DNA of 64,000 bases. Source: Candidatus Bathyarchaeota archaeon (GTDB lineage Archaea; Thermoproteota; Bathyarchaeia; Bathyarchaeales; Bathycorpusculaceae). Under the pieces are notes generated by a model. That model was given only the letters and a program-made list of their open reading frames with translations, did no database searches and was not told the DNA's origin. The DNA lies in the NCBI GenBank assembly GCA_026014615.1, contig JAOZHZ010000018.1, forward strand, positions 248,001 to 312,000, in the 5' to 3' direction. A program made the position numbers and the translations under genes. This document shows positions 53,816 through 63,100 of the stretch, in pieces (position 1 is the first letter of the stretch; each line of letters opens with the position of its first letter).

Positions 53816-54205
53816 TTATATTTTTTCGGTGGCTGATTTTTCTTTATCTTCGTGCAGAACCCGCTCAATTAGCCGCTTAAAGAAAGCTTGTGCCTGAATC
53901 TCCGTGAAAGTCTCCAAGTAAACAGACACCATAGCGATTTTGCCCTTTCTCGCGGCTACATACTCTGAGAACATGCGTGAGGAAATCTCATTTTTGTTAC
54001 CCACCAGCACAGAAGAAGAAGCAACAAACCCTACCTCATCGCTGGGTTTAGGAACAGCTATAGCTAAGGTGCCAAGTTTGTCTTCTTTTTCGCTTAGCAT
54101 AATAAGAACACTATTTTTGGTTTCAATGTAAACGGCTAGAAACCGTGTTTCCTGCTCAGTTATTGCCTCTTTGATTACGTTGGCGCGTTTCTCCATGACG
54201 GACAC
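53816..54205 (-). CDS. Hypothetical protein, possible proteasome-chaperone-like fold
   Basis: The 129-aa product has an alternating alpha/beta look: AITEQETRFLAVYIETKNSVLIML, then LAIAVPKPSDEVGFVASSSVLVGNK, then MFSEYVAARKGKIAMVSVYLETFTEIQAQAFFKRLIERVL. The order of strands and final helix recalls PAC3/PAC4 proteasome assembly factors, but this is only an impression. It starts at ATG 54205 and is divergent from the GINS region. No motif proves a function. Confidence 0.55.
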   Translation of the reverse strand: MSVMEKRANVIKEAITEQETRFLAVYIETKNSVLIMLSEKEDKLGTLAIAVPKPSDEVGFVASSSVLVGNKNEISSRMFSEYVAARKGKIAMVSVYLETFTEIQAQAFFKRLIERVLHEDKEKSATEKI

Positions 54206-54229
54206 TCCGTTTCTCTTTGTTGGCGCGTA

Positions 54230-54460
54230 GTGTTTGTGTCAGAACTGCTTAAAAAACTAACACTTCACATCTCACCTTTGAGGGACAAGGTAAGTCGACA
54301 GCAAAAAGTTAAACCAAAAGTACACCCGCAACTTGTTTCCGAAAAACGTATCAAAACCCAACGAAAGCGACCGGTAAACGTTGACGGAAACAATAAAGTC
54401 CTAAAATCCATCCAAACATTCTCTTACAGTCATGTTAAGCGCTTAATACAAACTCTTTAA
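54230..54460 (+). CDS. Doubtful basic 76-codon frame before GINS
   Basis: The frame starts at GTG 54230, is rich in Lys/Arg (RDKVSRQQKVKPKVHPQ) and shows no motif. A TATA-like CTCTTTAAAG at 54451-54460 near its end would serve the next gene. Either a small nucleic-acid-binding protein or chance; no strong support. Confidence 0.25.
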   Translation: MFVSELLKKLTLHISPLRDKVSRQQKVKPKVHPQLVSEKRIKTQRKRPVNVDGNNKVLKSIQTFSYSHVKRLIQTL

Positions 54461-54501
54461 AGCCACTTCGCAGTAGTTTTCTACCCCGACTTAGCTGAGG
54501 A

Positions 54502-55059
54502 ATGAGAGCGTTGCCGTTGAAACTGGAGAATCTGGATTTTCGCTATGAAAACTCACGGATAAAAGTGATTGCCAACCGTAACTACCCACAGATGAAGCTG
54601 GCAGGCATCTCCGTTGGTCCGTTTCAGGAAGGCAACGAATATGACGTTTATAACTGGATAGGCGAAGAACTCGCAGAAGCAGGCATCGTGCATTTCCGCG
54701 AAGAAGACAACCTTGACGCCACCAAACTCTACAAGGTGCAGTGGAAAGAACGCGTGCAGGTCGCGGGACAAATCAGCGAGTTACCCGAAGATTTCTACCC
54801 TAAAATCCGAAGGTACCTTAAAGAGCTGAAACAGGATTTTGCACGGCAGCCTGAAAAAATCCAGACGTACCAGAGAACCAAACAGTTAGCAGATGACATT
54901 GTGAATTCGCGTCTGAAAAAAATTGTGGCTCTTTCCTCGGCGCCGATTCAGGGAGAACAAATCCTCGGCAAACTCACAGTGGAAGAGCGCCTCATCTACA
55001 TGCAATTGGCGAAGATCGTCAGTGAATGGCGTGCCCACATTTTACATCACGAAACATAA
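54502..55059 (+). CDS. GINS complex subunit (Gins23-type)
   Basis: The 185-aa product has an N-terminal B-type domain (GISVGPFQEGNEYDVYNWIGEELAEAGIVHF) and a C-terminal helical A-type domain (KIRRYLKELKQDF...RTKQLADDIVNSRLKKIVALSSAP). In archaea the order B then A marks the Psf2/Psf3-like Gins23 subunit. The GINS complex links MCM with Cdc45/RecJ at the replication fork. The mcm gene starts 15 bases downstream, so the pair is one operon. Confidence 0.85.
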   Translation: MRALPLKLENLDFRYENSRIKVIANRNYPQMKLAGISVGPFQEGNEYDVYNWIGEELAEAGIVHFREEDNLDATKLYKVQWKERVQVAGQISELPEDFYPKIRRYLKELKQDFARQPEKIQTYQRTKQLADDIVNSRLKKIVALSSAPIQGEQILGKLTVEERLIYMQLAKIVSEWRAHILHHET

Positions 55060-55074
55060 GGATAACTGATTGTT

Positions 55075-57108
55075 ATGGCAAGAGAAGACCCGTCTGACCC
55101 GCAAGAGCGCTTCCTCGAATTCTTCAAAAAAGAAGCTTACCGAGAAAAAATCAGTCAAATGGCAATTCAGGGCAGAGAAAGCTTCACCGTAAACTTCGAA
55201 GACCTCTTCGCGTTTGACCAGAAACTCGCCGAAGTCCTGCTGGAAAAACCCGACGAGTACCTAACACACGCCAACAACGCCGCCTACGCACAGCTAAGCA
55301 TCGAAGACCGAGAATACGCCGAGAAAAACGAGAAAATCACCGTCCGCATCGTCAACCTGCTAGGCAGGGAACAACTGCGCAAACTCGGGTCAAAGCAGAT
55401 GGGCAAACTCGTCATGCTGGAAGCCATTGTTGTGCGAGCTACACCCGTCAGACCTATGGTTATGCAAGCAGCCTTCAAATGCAAACGATGCGGCACCATA
55501 AGCCGCGTAGAACAATCAGGACAATTCCTCAAAGCTCCAGCAGTGTGCATGAGTCCAGACTGCGGAAAAGACGGACCATTCGAATTCATGCAAGACGACT
55601 CCGCATTCATCGACAGCCAAGACCTACGCCTGCAGGAACGCCCTGAAGACCTACCGCCAGGACAGCTTCCCCGTACGTTAGCCGTGAAACTCATTGGCAG
55701 CGAAGTAGTCGACGTAGCCAGACCAGGAGACCACGTAAGCATCGTGGGCATCGTGCATGCGTTTGCACCTTCCCGCCCAGGCATAGGTAAACTCCGCACC
55801 TTCATCCTGCAGTTGGACGCCAACAGCATCGAAGTCATGGGCAAAGAACCCGAAACCACAATCATAACCAAGGAAGAAGAAGAAAAAATCCTCACCCTTG
55901 GCAAAGACCCCAAAGTCCACCAAAAACTCATGGGCAGCATCGCACCCAGCATCTTCGGTTACAGCCACATAAAAGAAGCCATCCTTTACCTGCTCTGCGG
56001 CGGATGCAGCAAAAGCCTCCCAGACGTCAACGTCAGAGGCGAAATGAACGCGCTACTGATTGGAGACCCAGGTACAGCCAAAAGCCAGTTGCTGCAGTAT
56101 GTTTCGCACATTGCCCCTCGAGGCTTGTACACGTCAGGCAGAGGAACCACCGCTGCGGGTTTGACGGCGGCGGTTGTGCGCGAGAAAGGTGGCAGTATGA
56201 GTCTTGAAGCAGGCGCGCTTGTGCTGGCAGATAAAGGAATCGCATGTATTGACGAAATGGACAAGATGCGTCCTGAAGACCGCGTTGCCATCCACGAAGC
56301 CATGGAACAGCACACTGTTTCCGTCGCAAAAGGAGGCATCGTCGCAACGCTAAACGCGCGCACGGCGGTTTTGGCGGCGGCTAACCCCGCGTTAGGCAGG
56401 TATGAGCCTCACCGCACCGTCGCCGAAAACATCAGCTTACCCGTCACTATCCTTTCCAGATTCGACATCATATTCGTGCTACGTGATGTGCCTGACCGTG
56501 AAGCAGACAAAAAGATGAGCCAGCACATCTTGGAGATTCATCAACGCGGAATTAGCCCTGTGGAGGCGCCTGTGGACGCGGAGTTCCTTCGCAAATACAT
56601 CAGCTACGCTAAGTCAATCCAGCCCGAATTGAGTAATGATGCGTTGGATCGGCTGCGTGAGTTCTATTTGGCTATGCGTACGGCTAGCGAGTCTGAGGGT
56701 TCTCCTGTTGCCATTACTGCGCGTCAGTTGGAGTCGCTGGTCAGGGTCGCGGAAGCCAGAGCCCGCTCCGCTCTGCGCAAGGAAGTCACAGGCGAAGATG
56801 CCGAAGCCGCCATTACCTTAATGAAACGCAGTTTGGAGGAGGTCGGCATTGACATGTCAAGCTACAAGATGGACATTGACCTCATCATGACGGGCAGACC
56901 GAAAAGCGTCAGAGACAAACTGCAGGTAGTGCTTTCCGCTGTTGTCGACATGGAACGGGAGACTGGAACGGTGGAAAAAGACGCCTTGGTTGCGGTGCTG
57001 GAGGAGAAGCACAAGCTGTCACGCTCCGAAATTGAACGGATGATTGGACAACTGCTACGCGAAGGAACCCTATACGAACCAGGAGAAGGACGCCTAAAGA
57101 AAACCTAA
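55075..57108 (+). CDS. mcm: Replicative helicase MCM
   Basis: The 677-aa product has the N-terminal zinc site Cys136, Cys139, Cys158 and Cys163, the Walker A GDPGTAKS (330-337), Walker B CIDEMDKM (391-398), and the arginine finger SRFD (461-464). The C-terminal winged helix closes the protein (SRSEIERMIGQLLREGTLYEPG). MCM is the replicative DNA helicase of archaea. The start ATG follows the GINS stop by 15 bases with AAGGATAAC upstream. Confidence 0.96.
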   Translation: MAREDPSDPQERFLEFFKKEAYREKISQMAIQGRESFTVNFEDLFAFDQKLAEVLLEKPDEYLTHANNAAYAQLSIEDREYAEKNEKITVRIVNLLGREQLRKLGSKQMGKLVMLEAIVVRATPVRPMVMQAAFKCKRCGTISRVEQSGQFLKAPAVCMSPDCGKDGPFEFMQDDSAFIDSQDLRLQERPEDLPPGQLPRTLAVKLIGSEVVDVARPGDHVSIVGIVHAFAPSRPGIGKLRTFILQLDANSIEVMGKEPETTIITKEEEEKILTLGKDPKVHQKLMGSIAPSIFGYSHIKEAILYLLCGGCSKSLPDVNVRGEMNALLIGDPGTAKSQLLQYVSHIAPRGLYTSGRGTTAAGLTAAVVREKGGSMSLEAGALVLADKGIACIDEMDKMRPEDRVAIHEAMEQHTVSVAKGGIVATLNARTAVLAAANPALGRYEPHRTVAENISLPVTILSRFDIIFVLRDVPDREADKKMSQHILEIHQRGISPVEAPVDAEFLRKYISYAKSIQPELSNDALDRLREFYLAMRTASESEGSPVAITARQLESLVRVAEARARSALRKEVTGEDAEAAITLMKRSLEEVGIDMSSYKMDIDLIMTGRPKSVRDKLQVVLSAVVDMERETGTVEKDALVAVLEEKHKLSRSEIERMIGQLLREGTLYEPGEGRLKKT

Positions 57109-57507
57109 CCACACAGCACCTTCTTTGTTTTTGCTTTTTCTCTTTCAAGACTTACCCCTCATCCTCGTTTTCTGCATAGATTGGATATTAGGATTCAAAT
57201 AGGTCCGCAGTTTTCCGTGGTGCTACGCAGTGAATTTCTCAGAGAACATAGGGGAAACAAGCATCCAATCTATTTGGAGCCTATTTGGTTGCTATTAGAA
57301 ATAGTATGCAGAAACGATAGGGGGTAGGTCGCTATTGACCAAAAACAAACCCAAAAACAAGAAAAACAGGGAAAAAGAAAACAAAACGAGTAATTAGATA
57401 ACTTGTGGTTCCATCTGCAAACGTCAAACAGCATGTAACGTTTTTGGGGTTGTTGGCGGTGGGTTTATTTTTCGCTTTTAAGCCTAAGTTACGGGGAAGC
57501 ACTCATC
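57109..57507. other. Intergenic stretch with long-range pairing (possible non-coding RNA)
   Basis: No gene is visible in 399 bases. Two inverted repeats frame the region: TCTGCATA (57171-57178) with TATGCAGA (57305-57312), and ATAGATTGGAT (57176-57186) with ATCCAATCTAT (57263-57273). The two stems share three bases (ATA), so they may be alternatives rather than one fold. The interior has a short GC-rich segment. It could be a structured RNA; no known class is recognised. Confidence 0.45.
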
Positions 57508-58575
57508 TTGAAAGAATCCAACGGAAAAATAACTATGCTGCACGGCGCAGGCGGCACCGTCATGCATAACCTAGTCAAAGATTACATTGTCAAGGCGTTT
57601 GGAGGATTAAGCGACGCTGAAATCCCCATAGAAGCCATGGACGACGCCGCCGTTATAGACGACATAGTCCTTAAAAGCGACAGCCACGCGGTGAAGCCGA
57701 TTTTCTTTCCAGGCGGAGACATCGGAAGATTAGCCATATCAGGCACAGTCAACGACATTTCCTGTTTAGGCGCAGCTCCGCGGGCGCTGGCAAGCGGCTT
57801 TGTTTTAGAAGAAGGCTTAGCCATGGCTGATTTGGAGCGGATACTTGACAGCATGAGAAGCACCTGCGTTGAAGCAGGCGTGGGCGTCGTAACGGGCGAT
57901 ACCAAAGTCGTTGAAAAAGGCGCATTAGGCGGCTGCGTCATGAACGTAAGCGGCATAGGCAAACGAACCCCCGCACTGGAGCACAACTTGGAGGTTGTCA
58001 AACGTTTCCGCAGCGATTTTGCGGCGAGATGGATGACCGACTCAAACCTGCGTGCAGGAGACAAAATCGTTCTGTCAGGAACCGTTGGCGACCACGGCTT
58101 AGCAGTGCTTTCGGCGCAGGAAGGACTCAAGTTCGGCAGCAACATACTAAGCGACGTTAAACCCCTAAACCACCTGATACAGCGGATGCTCGCAGAAGTC
58201 GGCGGCGCCATAGCCATAAAAGACCCCACCCGAGGCGGCTTAGCAGACTGCCTACATGAGTACACTGAAAAATCCAAAACAGGCATACGCATCCAAGAAA
58301 ACAAAGTCCCCGTCCGAGAAGACGTGCGAACGGCTTGTGAAATGTTGGGGTTAGACCCACTTGAAGTAGGCAACGAAGGCAAAATAGTCATAGGCGCGGT
58401 TCCAGAAAAAGCAGAAGAAATCACCAAATTCCTCCAAAGCACAAAGGAAGGCAAAGATGCACAAATCATCGGCGAAGTCACAGCAAACTTCAAAGGCGTC
58501 GCAATGCAGACCGTTGTGGGCGGAAAACGCATAATAGCCAGACCCGTCGGCGACCCTATCCCAAGAATTTGCTGA
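57508..58575 (+). CDS. hypE: Hydrogenase maturation factor HypE
   Basis: The 355-aa product has the HypE/PurM-like ATP-binding fold, with KITMLHGAGGTVMHNL, MDDAAVIDD and FFPGGDIGRLAISGTVNDISCLG in the first half. It ends in the PRIC motif: Cys355 is the carrier of the thiocyanate that HypF/HypE turn into the nickel-iron hydrogenase cyanide ligand. It closely resembles AIR synthase and SelD but keeps the C-terminal Cys. No other hyp gene or hydrogenase is visible in the window, so this copy is an orphan here. Confidence 0.9.
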   Translation: MKESNGKITMLHGAGGTVMHNLVKDYIVKAFGGLSDAEIPIEAMDDAAVIDDIVLKSDSHAVKPIFFPGGDIGRLAISGTVNDISCLGAAPRALASGFVLEEGLAMADLERILDSMRSTCVEAGVGVVTGDTKVVEKGALGGCVMNVSGIGKRTPALEHNLEVVKRFRSDFAARWMTDSNLRAGDKIVLSGTVGDHGLAVLSAQEGLKFGSNILSDVKPLNHLIQRMLAEVGGAIAIKDPTRGGLADCLHEYTEKSKTGIRIQENKVPVREDVRTACEMLGLDPLEVGNEGKIVIGAVPEKAEEITKFLQSTKEGKDAQIIGEVTANFKGVAMQTVVGGKRIIARPVGDPIPRIC

Positions 58576-58884
58576 CTTCTCTTTTCAGCCTTTTCTTTTT
58601 TACCGAAGTTTTCGTCAATGAGTTAACGCATAACTTTGCATCAGAAGACTACTTTTGAGTCTTAGACCTCACAAACAGGTAAGCAGAACTATTGTTCAAA
58701 TTATCGCGTATTAACGAAAGCCCATCAAGTATTTGTGGTAAGAAAGGTTTGCTGGGACTCTAAAATCAAACGGAGAAGCAAATGAAACCTCTTTTCATTA
58801 AAAGCGTACTCCATTTAGAACCCACTCAGCCCTTTCCCTTACTTGGTTCTAAAATAAAAAAAGGAAAAGTTGGGTTTTGTTTTT
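58576..58884. other. Intergenic stretch with T-rich terminators
   Basis: No gene is visible in 309 bases. The end of the PQQ gene on the minus strand is followed by AAAACAAAACCCAAC and then TTTTCCTTTTTTT, a typical archaeal T-rich terminator (about 58850-58880). After hypE, TTCTTTTTT (58590-58600) can end the plus-strand transcript. Confidence 0.5.
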
Positions 58885-61725
58885 TTACTGGCGGCGTCGT
58901 AGGATAAGCGCTGCTGCTGCGATGACTGCGATGATTACGACTGCTGCTGCGACTATGTAGATTTCTGACATTGGTGCACTGCTAGGTGGTGCTGCGGTTG
59001 AGGGTGAGGGTGATGCTGGAGCGTCGGTTGTTGTTCCTGGTGTGGTTGTTGGTTGTCCTGGAGCATCAGATGGTGTGGGTGTTGCAACAGATGCTTCTGC
59101 TTTAACTACGCCGAACGCTGTCTCCGCTGAGGATGGACCGTATGCTTGTGAGCCTTCGAATACTGCTGTAATCACGTATTCGCCTTCAACTGGTGGAGTC
59201 CATAGGTAGTGGAAGAGCCCGCTTGTTCCTGAGCTGGTGACTGTGGCGATGTCGTGGCAGTTGCCGTTGGGGTCAATAGCGGTTAGGTGTACTGAAACAC
59301 CTGAGATGTCGGTTGGTTTGTCTACACTTTGCTGGATTAGGTATTGCATTTGCATGCCTTGATCTGCATCAGAGACTGCTGGTGTACCTTGCAGTTGAGC
59401 TTGCGGTGTCTGGTCAGTTACTGTACCAGTAATTTCTACACTGCTGCCCAAAGAGATAACGTTAGTCTGTACGTCAACGGTGGTTGCACTTGGTCCTGGA
59501 CCCATAGCGTAAATTTGCATGTCATTATAGTTGAGCCATGTATAGTAACCGTCTGCAACTGCACTGCTTTGCCAAGAGCTAATACCATAAATGTCCCACA
59601 ACAGTTCACCTGTGAAAGCATCAACACATCGTGTCTTAGCGCCGCGGTATGCAGGTGAGTCTAGTGAGTGTTCTTCTTCGACTAGGTAGACTTTGCCGTC
59701 AGCTACAGCCGCAACCTGAGTTGGGTAGTGACCGTAGACTGTTTCTGCAGTGTGTGTACTGTTCATGGGGTCGCTGATGTCATTGCCGAAAGTGAAGAAG
59801 ACCTCTCCTGTCGTCAGGTTATAAGCGTACAGAGTACCGCCGTAACCAGCGACATACATGTTACCGTAGCCTATGCCGACAGGGTTTGTCAAGCCAGTGG
59901 TGCCTGTGTAGAAGTTCCATCCGTTCTCAGACTCTGTGGGTCCCCAGATTTGCTCGCCAGTTAGCATGTCAAATCCAACCCATTGTCTGAGTTGTTTGTA
60001 GTAGAGTGTGAAGACATTGCTTTCACCGTCTGCAGGCCCAATGTTCACAGTGATGTTACCACCAGGAGCTTCATAGTCATTAACCCATAGAACTTCACCG
60101 ACGTCGCCTCTTGTGGGGTCAAGGTTGATAGCCCAGAGAGTGAAGGGGTCAGGTGTGCCGAGAATGCCTGCTGAAGTTCCAGGTGTCTGCTGTAGACCAG
60201 AGCTTTGTCCAAGGATAACGTTTCCTGGGAAGACTCTAAGTATCGTGGGGTTAGTTGTGTAAAGACCAGTTGTTTCATTGTATACTGAAACCACGCCAAA
60301 GCCGCTTCCACCGATTGGGGAGGACTTCGGAGTCAAAACCTCTGACAGTGTTACGTTCCAGTCGTAAGCAGTGCTCATGTTGTAGTTGCCGCGGGGGCGC
60401 CATTGGGTTACTCCGTTGGGTATGTCATTACCGGGGATCTTTGTGTTGTTCCACTGGTAAAGGTATGTTGCTGAACCATCACCAGGTCCGCCGATGTTAT
60501 AGATTAACCATTCACCTTGTGATCCTTGTGCTTGAGTGCCGGAAGGAACATCTGTTAAGTTGAAGTTGAGCAATTTACCGGTTTGAGGGTCGATTGCTAC
60601 CCAACCACGCGCATTAACACTGGCTGTTCTGTCATTGACAGCGGGCACACCTCCGAGGTTGGTACCTACTGGGTAGTTGCCGCTTATGGCTTCAACTGCT
60701 TCAGCGCCTGGATTAGTGATTCCAGTGCCGACAGCGTTACCGCTTGCCCATAGGTAAATACCTGTAACTCCGTGTTGGTTTGGTGATTCAAAGTCGTAAA
60801 GTTGACCCATCATAATTGTGTTGTAGTCTTCGTTTACCCACAGTGTTTCTCCAGTGCGTAAGCTGACGCATACAATGCCGTTGCCAGAGTTAGCGTTGTT
60901 TACTGGTAGGCTGAAGTAGACGTTTCCGTACATGATTATTGGGTAGGAGAATTTCAGTTGGTATTGAGTGCCTGAGAAGAAGCCGATGTCTGGAACGATT
61001 GCTTCACCTTCACCGACGATGCCACCCCAAGATAGTGGGTATGTCATCGAGACGTGAGCAGTGTTAGGAGCCCAACCGTACGGGTTGTATTTGAGGTAGG
61101 TTGCGCCGAAGAGGCCTGCACTACCACTCGAGCCTAGCCAGGCTGAGCCTATGGAAGACCAATCACGGTTGTTTTCGTTAATTGGGCGTGTCCAGTAGCT
61201 AACGGGCAGCTCAGCTTCTTGGAAAACGTCAACGGTTTGTTCTTGAACGGTGAATGTGGTTGTTGTTGAGGCTGCTGAGAAGACATCGCCGATGTAAACG
61301 CTGTTAGAGCCAGGGATTCCAGTGTAGCCTGCTTGTTCAAGCATCTGTTCAGGGAAACTGAAATTAACAGTGTATGTGCCAGCCATATCTGGAACATACA
61401 GTGCGTAGCTTGAACCTACCGGATCAGAATGCCCGTCAGATAAAACGTTGACAGTTGTTCCGTCGGGCTTGGTAATGTCAACATTAAAGCCAGTCCAACG
61501 GTCTCCTGTGGCTGCTACTGCTGTAGGTGGTGGCATGTCAGCCCATATGACGATGGCGACGGGTTGGTTTACGCCAACGGGGTTAGGTGCGGCGGTGGCG
61601 AAAGCGTACCTTTGGATGGTCCATGCTGGATCGTGAGCGCTAGCAAAAGGTGCAACGACGACAAATGCAGACGCTGAGAGGAGCACTACTAAGACAATTG
61701 ATAGAATATTCGTTTTTGTTTTCAT
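58885..61725 (-). CDS. Large surface PQQ-like beta-propeller protein
   Basis: The 946-aa product has a signal peptide (about 1-29), an N-terminal immunoglobulin-like domain, a region of PQQ-like/beta-propeller blades (for example RTGETLWVNEDYNT, MLTGEQIWGPTESE and GELLWDIYGISSW), an Ig-like domain with ITAVFEGSQAYGPSS, and a Pro/Thr/Ser-rich stalk with a final membrane helix and RRRQ tail. A strong ribosome-binding site, TAGGAGAG, lies just upstream of the ATG. Such proteins are abundant S-layer-like or sugar-handling surface proteins in Bathyarchaeia-like genomes; the ligand is unknown. Confidence 0.82.
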   Translation of the reverse strand: MKTKTNILSIVLVVLLSASAFVVVAPFASAHDPAWTIQRYAFATAAPNPVGVNQPVAIVIWADMPPPTAVAATGDRWTGFNVDITKPDGTTVNVLSDGHSDPVGSSYALYVPDMAGTYTVNFSFPEQMLEQAGYTGIPGSNSVYIGDVFSAASTTTTFTVQEQTVDVFQEAELPVSYWTRPINENNRDWSSIGSAWLGSSGSAGLFGATYLKYNPYGWAPNTAHVSMTYPLSWGGIVGEGEAIVPDIGFFSGTQYQLKFSYPIIMYGNVYFSLPVNNANSGNGIVCVSLRTGETLWVNEDYNTIMMGQLYDFESPNQHGVTGIYLWASGNAVGTGITNPGAEAVEAISGNYPVGTNLGGVPAVNDRTASVNARGWVAIDPQTGKLLNFNLTDVPSGTQAQGSQGEWLIYNIGGPGDGSATYLYQWNNTKIPGNDIPNGVTQWRPRGNYNMSTAYDWNVTLSEVLTPKSSPIGGSGFGVVSVYNETTGLYTTNPTILRVFPGNVILGQSSGLQQTPGTSAGILGTPDPFTLWAINLDPTRGDVGEVLWVNDYEAPGGNITVNIGPADGESNVFTLYYKQLRQWVGFDMLTGEQIWGPTESENGWNFYTGTTGLTNPVGIGYGNMYVAGYGGTLYAYNLTTGEVFFTFGNDISDPMNSTHTAETVYGHYPTQVAAVADGKVYLVEEEHSLDSPAYRGAKTRCVDAFTGELLWDIYGISSWQSSAVADGYYTWLNYNDMQIYAMGPGPSATTVDVQTNVISLGSSVEITGTVTDQTPQAQLQGTPAVSDADQGMQMQYLIQQSVDKPTDISGVSVHLTAIDPNGNCHDIATVTSSGTSGLFHYLWTPPVEGEYVITAVFEGSQAYGPSSAETAFGVVKAEASVATPTPSDAPGQPTTTPGTTTDAPASPSPSTAAPPSSAPMSEIYIVAAAVVIIAVIAAAALILRRRQ

Positions 61726-61992
61726 TTACATTCTCTCCTAGAGAATAGACAAGCAGTACATAGAGGGACCGTTTAAACCTTAGTTGGTTGGATTGCTACC
61801 CACACAGATTTGGGAGCAAGCGCAAGCCACTTTTCCCAAACAAACCTAAAACAACAAAACACGCATTTTTGAAAACAAAAAACAACAAAAAACGTCAACC
61901 AACGCTTTTTAAGGAGAATACAGAAAAGGGTTTAAGCAAATTAACCAAAAATAATTAAAACATTTACATCAAACTGAGGGTTAAATTGTCCT
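61726..61992. promoter_or_regulatory. Divergent promoter region of the propeller gene and TrmB
   Basis: A small palindrome TCTC-CTA-GAGA (61734-61744) lies between the propeller start and a TATA-like TTTAAAC near 61770-61777. Towards the TrmB gene the sequence is A-rich. Divergence suggests that TrmB may regulate the propeller gene. Confidence 0.4.
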
Positions 61993-62823
61993 TTGACCAT
62001 TGAATTTGATGAAGACATCAAAACTTTAAAAAAACTTGGGCTTAACGGCGTACAAGCCAGAGCCTACCTAACACTGCTAAGGATAGGACCAAGCAAAGCA
62101 AACGAAATCGCTAAAGCCGCCAATGTTGCGCGCCCAGACATTTATCGGACAATTGTGAAGCTGCAGGAGTTAAGTTTAGTTGAAAAAATCATAGCCACAC
62201 CAATCAAATTCAAAGCCGTACCGATAGCTGAAGCAATCAGCATGCTTTTTAGAAGAAGAGAAAGCGAAAACGACAGAATAAAAAAGAACACAATTGGCTT
62301 GGTGGAACGTTACAAGGAAATGGAAAAGCCAGAAGCACCTAAAGATGCAGACCTATTTGTTCTGATTCCCAAAAAAGAGCCCATCATGACTAACATGAAG
62401 AACCTTGTGGAGACTACTAAAACAAATATCCGTTATGTGATACCGTTAAAGAAGCTGTTACCGCTTATCATAAATTATTCTGAAATATTCTATAAAGCAG
62501 TTGAAAGAAAAGCCAAGATTATGATAATCACCGAGAAACCTGAAAACGGTTACCTAAATGAAAGAATAGATAAATTTAACAAAAACAACGCCTTTGAACT
62601 CAGGGTGGTCACCTCACCACTCACCGTGCACTTCGGCATTTTTGATAACCAAAAAATCCTGTTAAGCACGTCAGCAAAATCGCAGTTCAGCGAGGCACCA
62701 GCCATATTCTCAAATAACCCCGACATTGTGCACCTCGCAGACAACTATTTCAAAACAAAATGGAAAGAAGCTATAAAGACAAATCTAAACCCACAGCGAA
62801 CAAGAAATAGCAGCAGAAATTGA
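61993..62823 (+). CDS. TrmB-family transcriptional regulator
   Basis: The 276-aa product has the N-terminal winged helix of TrmB (LKKLGLNGVQARAYLTLLRIGPSKANEIAKAANVARPDIYRTI) and a dimerisation helix. The C-terminal ligand-binding-like domain includes IRYVIPLKKLLPLIINYSEIFYKAVERKAKIMIITEKPENGY. TrmB proteins sense sugars or other ligands and control transport and sugar metabolism. The start is TTG 61993. It is divergent from the large surface propeller gene, a plausible target. Confidence 0.85.
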   Translation: MTIEFDEDIKTLKKLGLNGVQARAYLTLLRIGPSKANEIAKAANVARPDIYRTIVKLQELSLVEKIIATPIKFKAVPIAEAISMLFRRRESENDRIKKNTIGLVERYKEMEKPEAPKDADLFVLIPKKEPIMTNMKNLVETTKTNIRYVIPLKKLLPLIINYSEIFYKAVERKAKIMIITEKPENGYLNERIDKFNKNNAFELRVVTSPLTVHFGIFDNQKILLSTSAKSQFSEAPAIFSNNPDIVHLADNYFKTKWKEAIKTNLNPQRTRNSSRN

Positions 62824-62930
62824 AAACAAAATCGTGTCCCCCTTAACCCTTGCAGAGCAGGGGCAAGTTCATTACCGCGGGGTTAAATAAATATTAAGGT
62901 GTATTTATCCTTCTTTCTGGTTCAACGGTT

Positions 62931-63018
62931 GCAGGGGTCTCCAAGCCAGGTCAACGGAGTAGGGCTTAGGACCCTATCGCGTAGGCGTTCGTGGGTTCGA
63001 ATCCCACCCCCTGCACCA
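62931..63018 (+). tRNA. tRNA-Leu (TAG)
   Basis: The plus strand folds with acceptor GCAGGGG/CCCCTGC, anticodon stem TAGGG/CCCTA and loop CTTAGGA (anticodon TAG). It has a long variable arm typical of tRNA-Leu (TCGCGTAGGCGTTC), T-arm GTGGG-TTCGAAT-CCCAC, discriminator A and encoded CCA. A TATA-like GTTAAATAAATATT lies about 45 bases upstream. Confidence 0.95.
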
Positions 63019-63100
63019 TCATGGATTAACCCGCCGATTTTATGCATGAAGTTAATTTACTCTTTCTGAACATTCGTCACTACCTATTTTCTGATGCACG

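Noticed and set aside
55284..55952. A 222-codon minus-strand frame
   Set aside because: It is the reverse of the mcm gene and shows serine- and cysteine-rich composition typical of antisense frames.
40688..57230. GTGGTGCTAC shared between 40690 and 57218
   Set aside because: A ten-base match is expected by chance in 64 kb and the flanks differ.
57582..58532. A 316-codon minus-strand frame
   Set aside because: It is antisense to hypE, has a Ser/Pro-rich composition and no motif; the sense frame is a textbook HypE.
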